The notes under the pieces are model-generated. The model made no database searches. It worked only from the letters and a program-made list of their open reading frames with translations, and was not told the DNA's origin. Position numbers and translations under genes: made by a program. DNA of 32,827 nt from Isochrysis galbana (Eukaryota; Haptophyta; Isochrysidales; Isochrysidaceae), in assembly GCA_018136815.1 (NCBI GenBank), contig CM030935.1, forward strand, positions 5,164,494-5,197,320, in the 5' to 3' direction. Positions 31,009 through 32,827 of this stretch are shown in pieces (the stretch's first letter is position 1; each line of letters begins with the position of its first letter).

Positions 31009-32783
31009 TCAGGCGAGCTGGTCGAGGAGCGCATTGCGCATGTCAGTCGCCACGGAGGCCGGCTGCGCCTCTTGTAGCTTGAAGATACTCTCAATCACCT
31101 GGACGGAGGGGCGTGCGAGCGCTTGGCGAGGGGAGGCGGCCGTGCCGAGACGCCAGCCGGTGAGCTGGCGACCAGCGTGCCGTCGGGACCCGCAAAGCCG
31201 CACCTGCATCTCCGTCGCAGTCGTGTCGACACCGCACACAGCGCACCAGTCGTTCACAACCATCCCAGCTCCTATCACATCTGACCCCCGATTGACTGTC
31301 CCCGCAACCACTGGAAGCTGCAGCAGCGACGACAGCTCGTCCTGGTCCTCAACAGCGGTCTTGGGATGGACCTGCACCAGGGCGCGCCGGGAGGGTACGC
31401 GGTGAATGAGTAGCGCGCGTGAGGGGTTGAGATCTAAGGCTCCGGGCCAAGCCACTTCCGCCGTGCCCCCATCCGCCCTCCCTTGCGTCGGGCGCGAAGC
31501 CTCACCAAGCACCCATTGTTGGAGAGCACGGCGTACGACCCGACGAGCGCATTGCCTGCGATCGTCTGCCGGAACACTTCCACTCCGAGCACGTCCGCGA
31601 TGATCTCTTCCGTCTCACGGTCGAGCTCGGTATGCACGAGCGCCACGTGGTCGTTGGTAGCCACCACGTTGCCGAGGGCGGAGAGGCGCTCCTCGACGCG
31701 CTGGATCAAGACCCCCTCGGGGAGAGAGTTGCGCAAGTGCAGCAACTCCTGGTCGGTTGTCGTAGAGGGCACGATCAGCCTGATAGTCGTTCAAGGGCAC
31801 GAGCGTGAGCCGATGCGAGGCGCAAGAACGAGAATCGAGCCGCAGAAGGAGCAGAGAGGGCACATTGCAGGGGTGATGGAGCCAAGACGGTGGCAACACG
31901 CTCCTCGACGGAGTGGACGCGACAGGGGGAGGGCGCAGCCACCCGCCCGCCGGTGCTCGTTCACAACGACCACCCGGCGGCCGATGCAGTGGTGCTGGGT
32001 GAAAGGAGCGGGGTGTAATAAATCGGGCTAACCGGCGCCCCCGTCATCAGCGGTGCCCATTTGCACGATCCTGGTGTTCCTGCCCGATGGCCGGACCGCC
32101 AGGATGTCCCAGCATGAGGGAGGAAAGGCAGGTGGAGGCAGAGGCGAGGTCGTCTCAGCCCGTTTGATTGCTCACCGCAATCGAGGAGGAGGATGGATAA
32201 TGAGAGGGCGGACGGGAGCCAAAGGATTGGTGCAAGGGGGTCCAGCAGCGGCAGTCCTCACACATTCTCCTTGGCCACCGCCCCCCTCCACCCCCCTCTG
32301 ACAACTCCGGCGCCCCCCACAAATTCTCCGGACGACCGGCTTGTGCTTCCCCAACCTCATGGGAGGCGGCGGGAGGGAAGCGAGGGAAGGGAAATGGACC
32401 CACACACACACGGGGGAGGGGGGGGGGAGAAGCGTGGGGAGGAAGGGGCTAAAGAGGGGAGGAGAAAGGGGCTGGGGGGGGCAAGTGGGGGATGCCCGAG
32501 CAGTCCGGCGCGCCGCGCTGTGTGGCCGTGCGTCTGTTGCGCGCGTGCGCGCGAGCGCGCGTGTTTGGATGTCTCACCCGTTCTTATTCCCTACTGTGAC
32601 CCTTCCCACGATCCTGGTTCCCCCAATTGAGGTCTGTACGACGGGGATGTGCTCGGCCATCTCGGCTTCAAAGACGGAGAAGAAGTTCTGGGAGCCGCCG
32701 AGGGCCGTAAGGCAGTAGGCATTTGTAAGCTTGGAGAAGACGCCGACGTCGCTTGAGGACTCGTAGTTGGCGCGAAGAGCCAT
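31009..32783 (-). CDS. EIF6: Eukaryotic translation initiation factor 6 (eIF6)
   Basis: Four exons on the minus strand: 32783-32578, 31779-31506, 31371-31204 and 31098-31009. Junction phases 2, 0, 0 fit. The product is 245 residues, the usual eIF6 length, so the gene is complete. Diagnostic stretches lie in order: [19 protein letters not shown] and [16 protein letters not shown] (N-terminus), [92 protein letters not shown]. eIF6 is a five-bladed propeller that binds the 60S subunit, is needed for 60S maturation in the nucleolus and blocks early 40S joining. Intron 1 is 798 bp; the others are 134 and 105 bp. A C-rich pyrimidine run on the sense strand precedes the ATG. The identification is certain. 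Confidence 0.98.
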
Positions 32784-32788
32784 CGAAC

Positions 32789-32827
32789 GGGGGGGGGGGG
32801 GGGGAGGGGAGAGGGGAGGGGGGGGGG
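32789..32827 (+). repeat. G-rich homopolymer at window end, upstream of eIF6
   Basis: A G16 run (32789-32804) is followed by GGGGA units to the edge. On the eIF6 sense strand this is a C-rich tract ending six bases before the start codon. Confidence 0.9.

Overview
The window is nuclear DNA of a GC-rich, intron-bearing unicellular eukaryote, most likely a microalga. I infer this from spliced genes with short GT-AG introns (21 are modelled here), a conserved eukaryotic eIF6, a nuclear PARP of the zinc-finger-free SAP-WGR type, decayed non-LTR retroelements, very long (CT)n tracts and many G or C homopolymers of 13-21 bases. I cannot name the species. Nothing points to a bacterial or organellar origin.

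Layout: 2-1638, 3' part of a multi-pass membrane protein gene. 1639-5490, gene-poor DNA with an 878-bp element (family A) between 18-bp direct repeats, a fragment of a protein-coding repeat (family B) split by a 791-bp tRNA-headed SINE-like insertion, and a short repeat (family C) that recurs inverted near 6.9 kb. 5493-6290, a two-exon charged protein. 7668-9605, a four-exon gene related to TylF-type SAM methyltransferases but with key residues replaced. 10745-11390, a very long CT tract. 11645-16276, a 14-exon PARP with the whole reading frame recovered. 16729-18930, an inverted family A copy, a small unknown minus-strand gene and a frameshifted LINE fragment. 18988-19230, a minus-strand leucine-rich-repeat exon. 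20600-21890, duplicated CT-rich blocks. 22035-23336, a Gln/Glu-rich protein. 24423-26510, a decayed family B element. 27227-28465 (minus), a type I membrane protein with three ten-cysteine repeats. 31009-32783 (minus), the complete four-exon eIF6 gene.

The genes do not form one pathway. eIF6 (60S ribosome biogenesis) and PARP (DNA-damage signalling) are conserved housekeeping genes; the methyltransferase-like and cysteine-repeat proteins are divergent or lineage-specific. What they share is architecture: most starts lie downstream of a pyrimidine-rich tract on the sense strand, several first introns are purine-rich, and 18 of 21 modelled introns begin GTG rather than GTA.

Best candidates for something undescribed: the three-unit ten-cysteine ectodomain (27.8-28.5 kb), the active-site-divergent methyltransferase-like protein, the family A elements with their conserved GC hairpin end, and the tRNA-headed SINE-like insertion.
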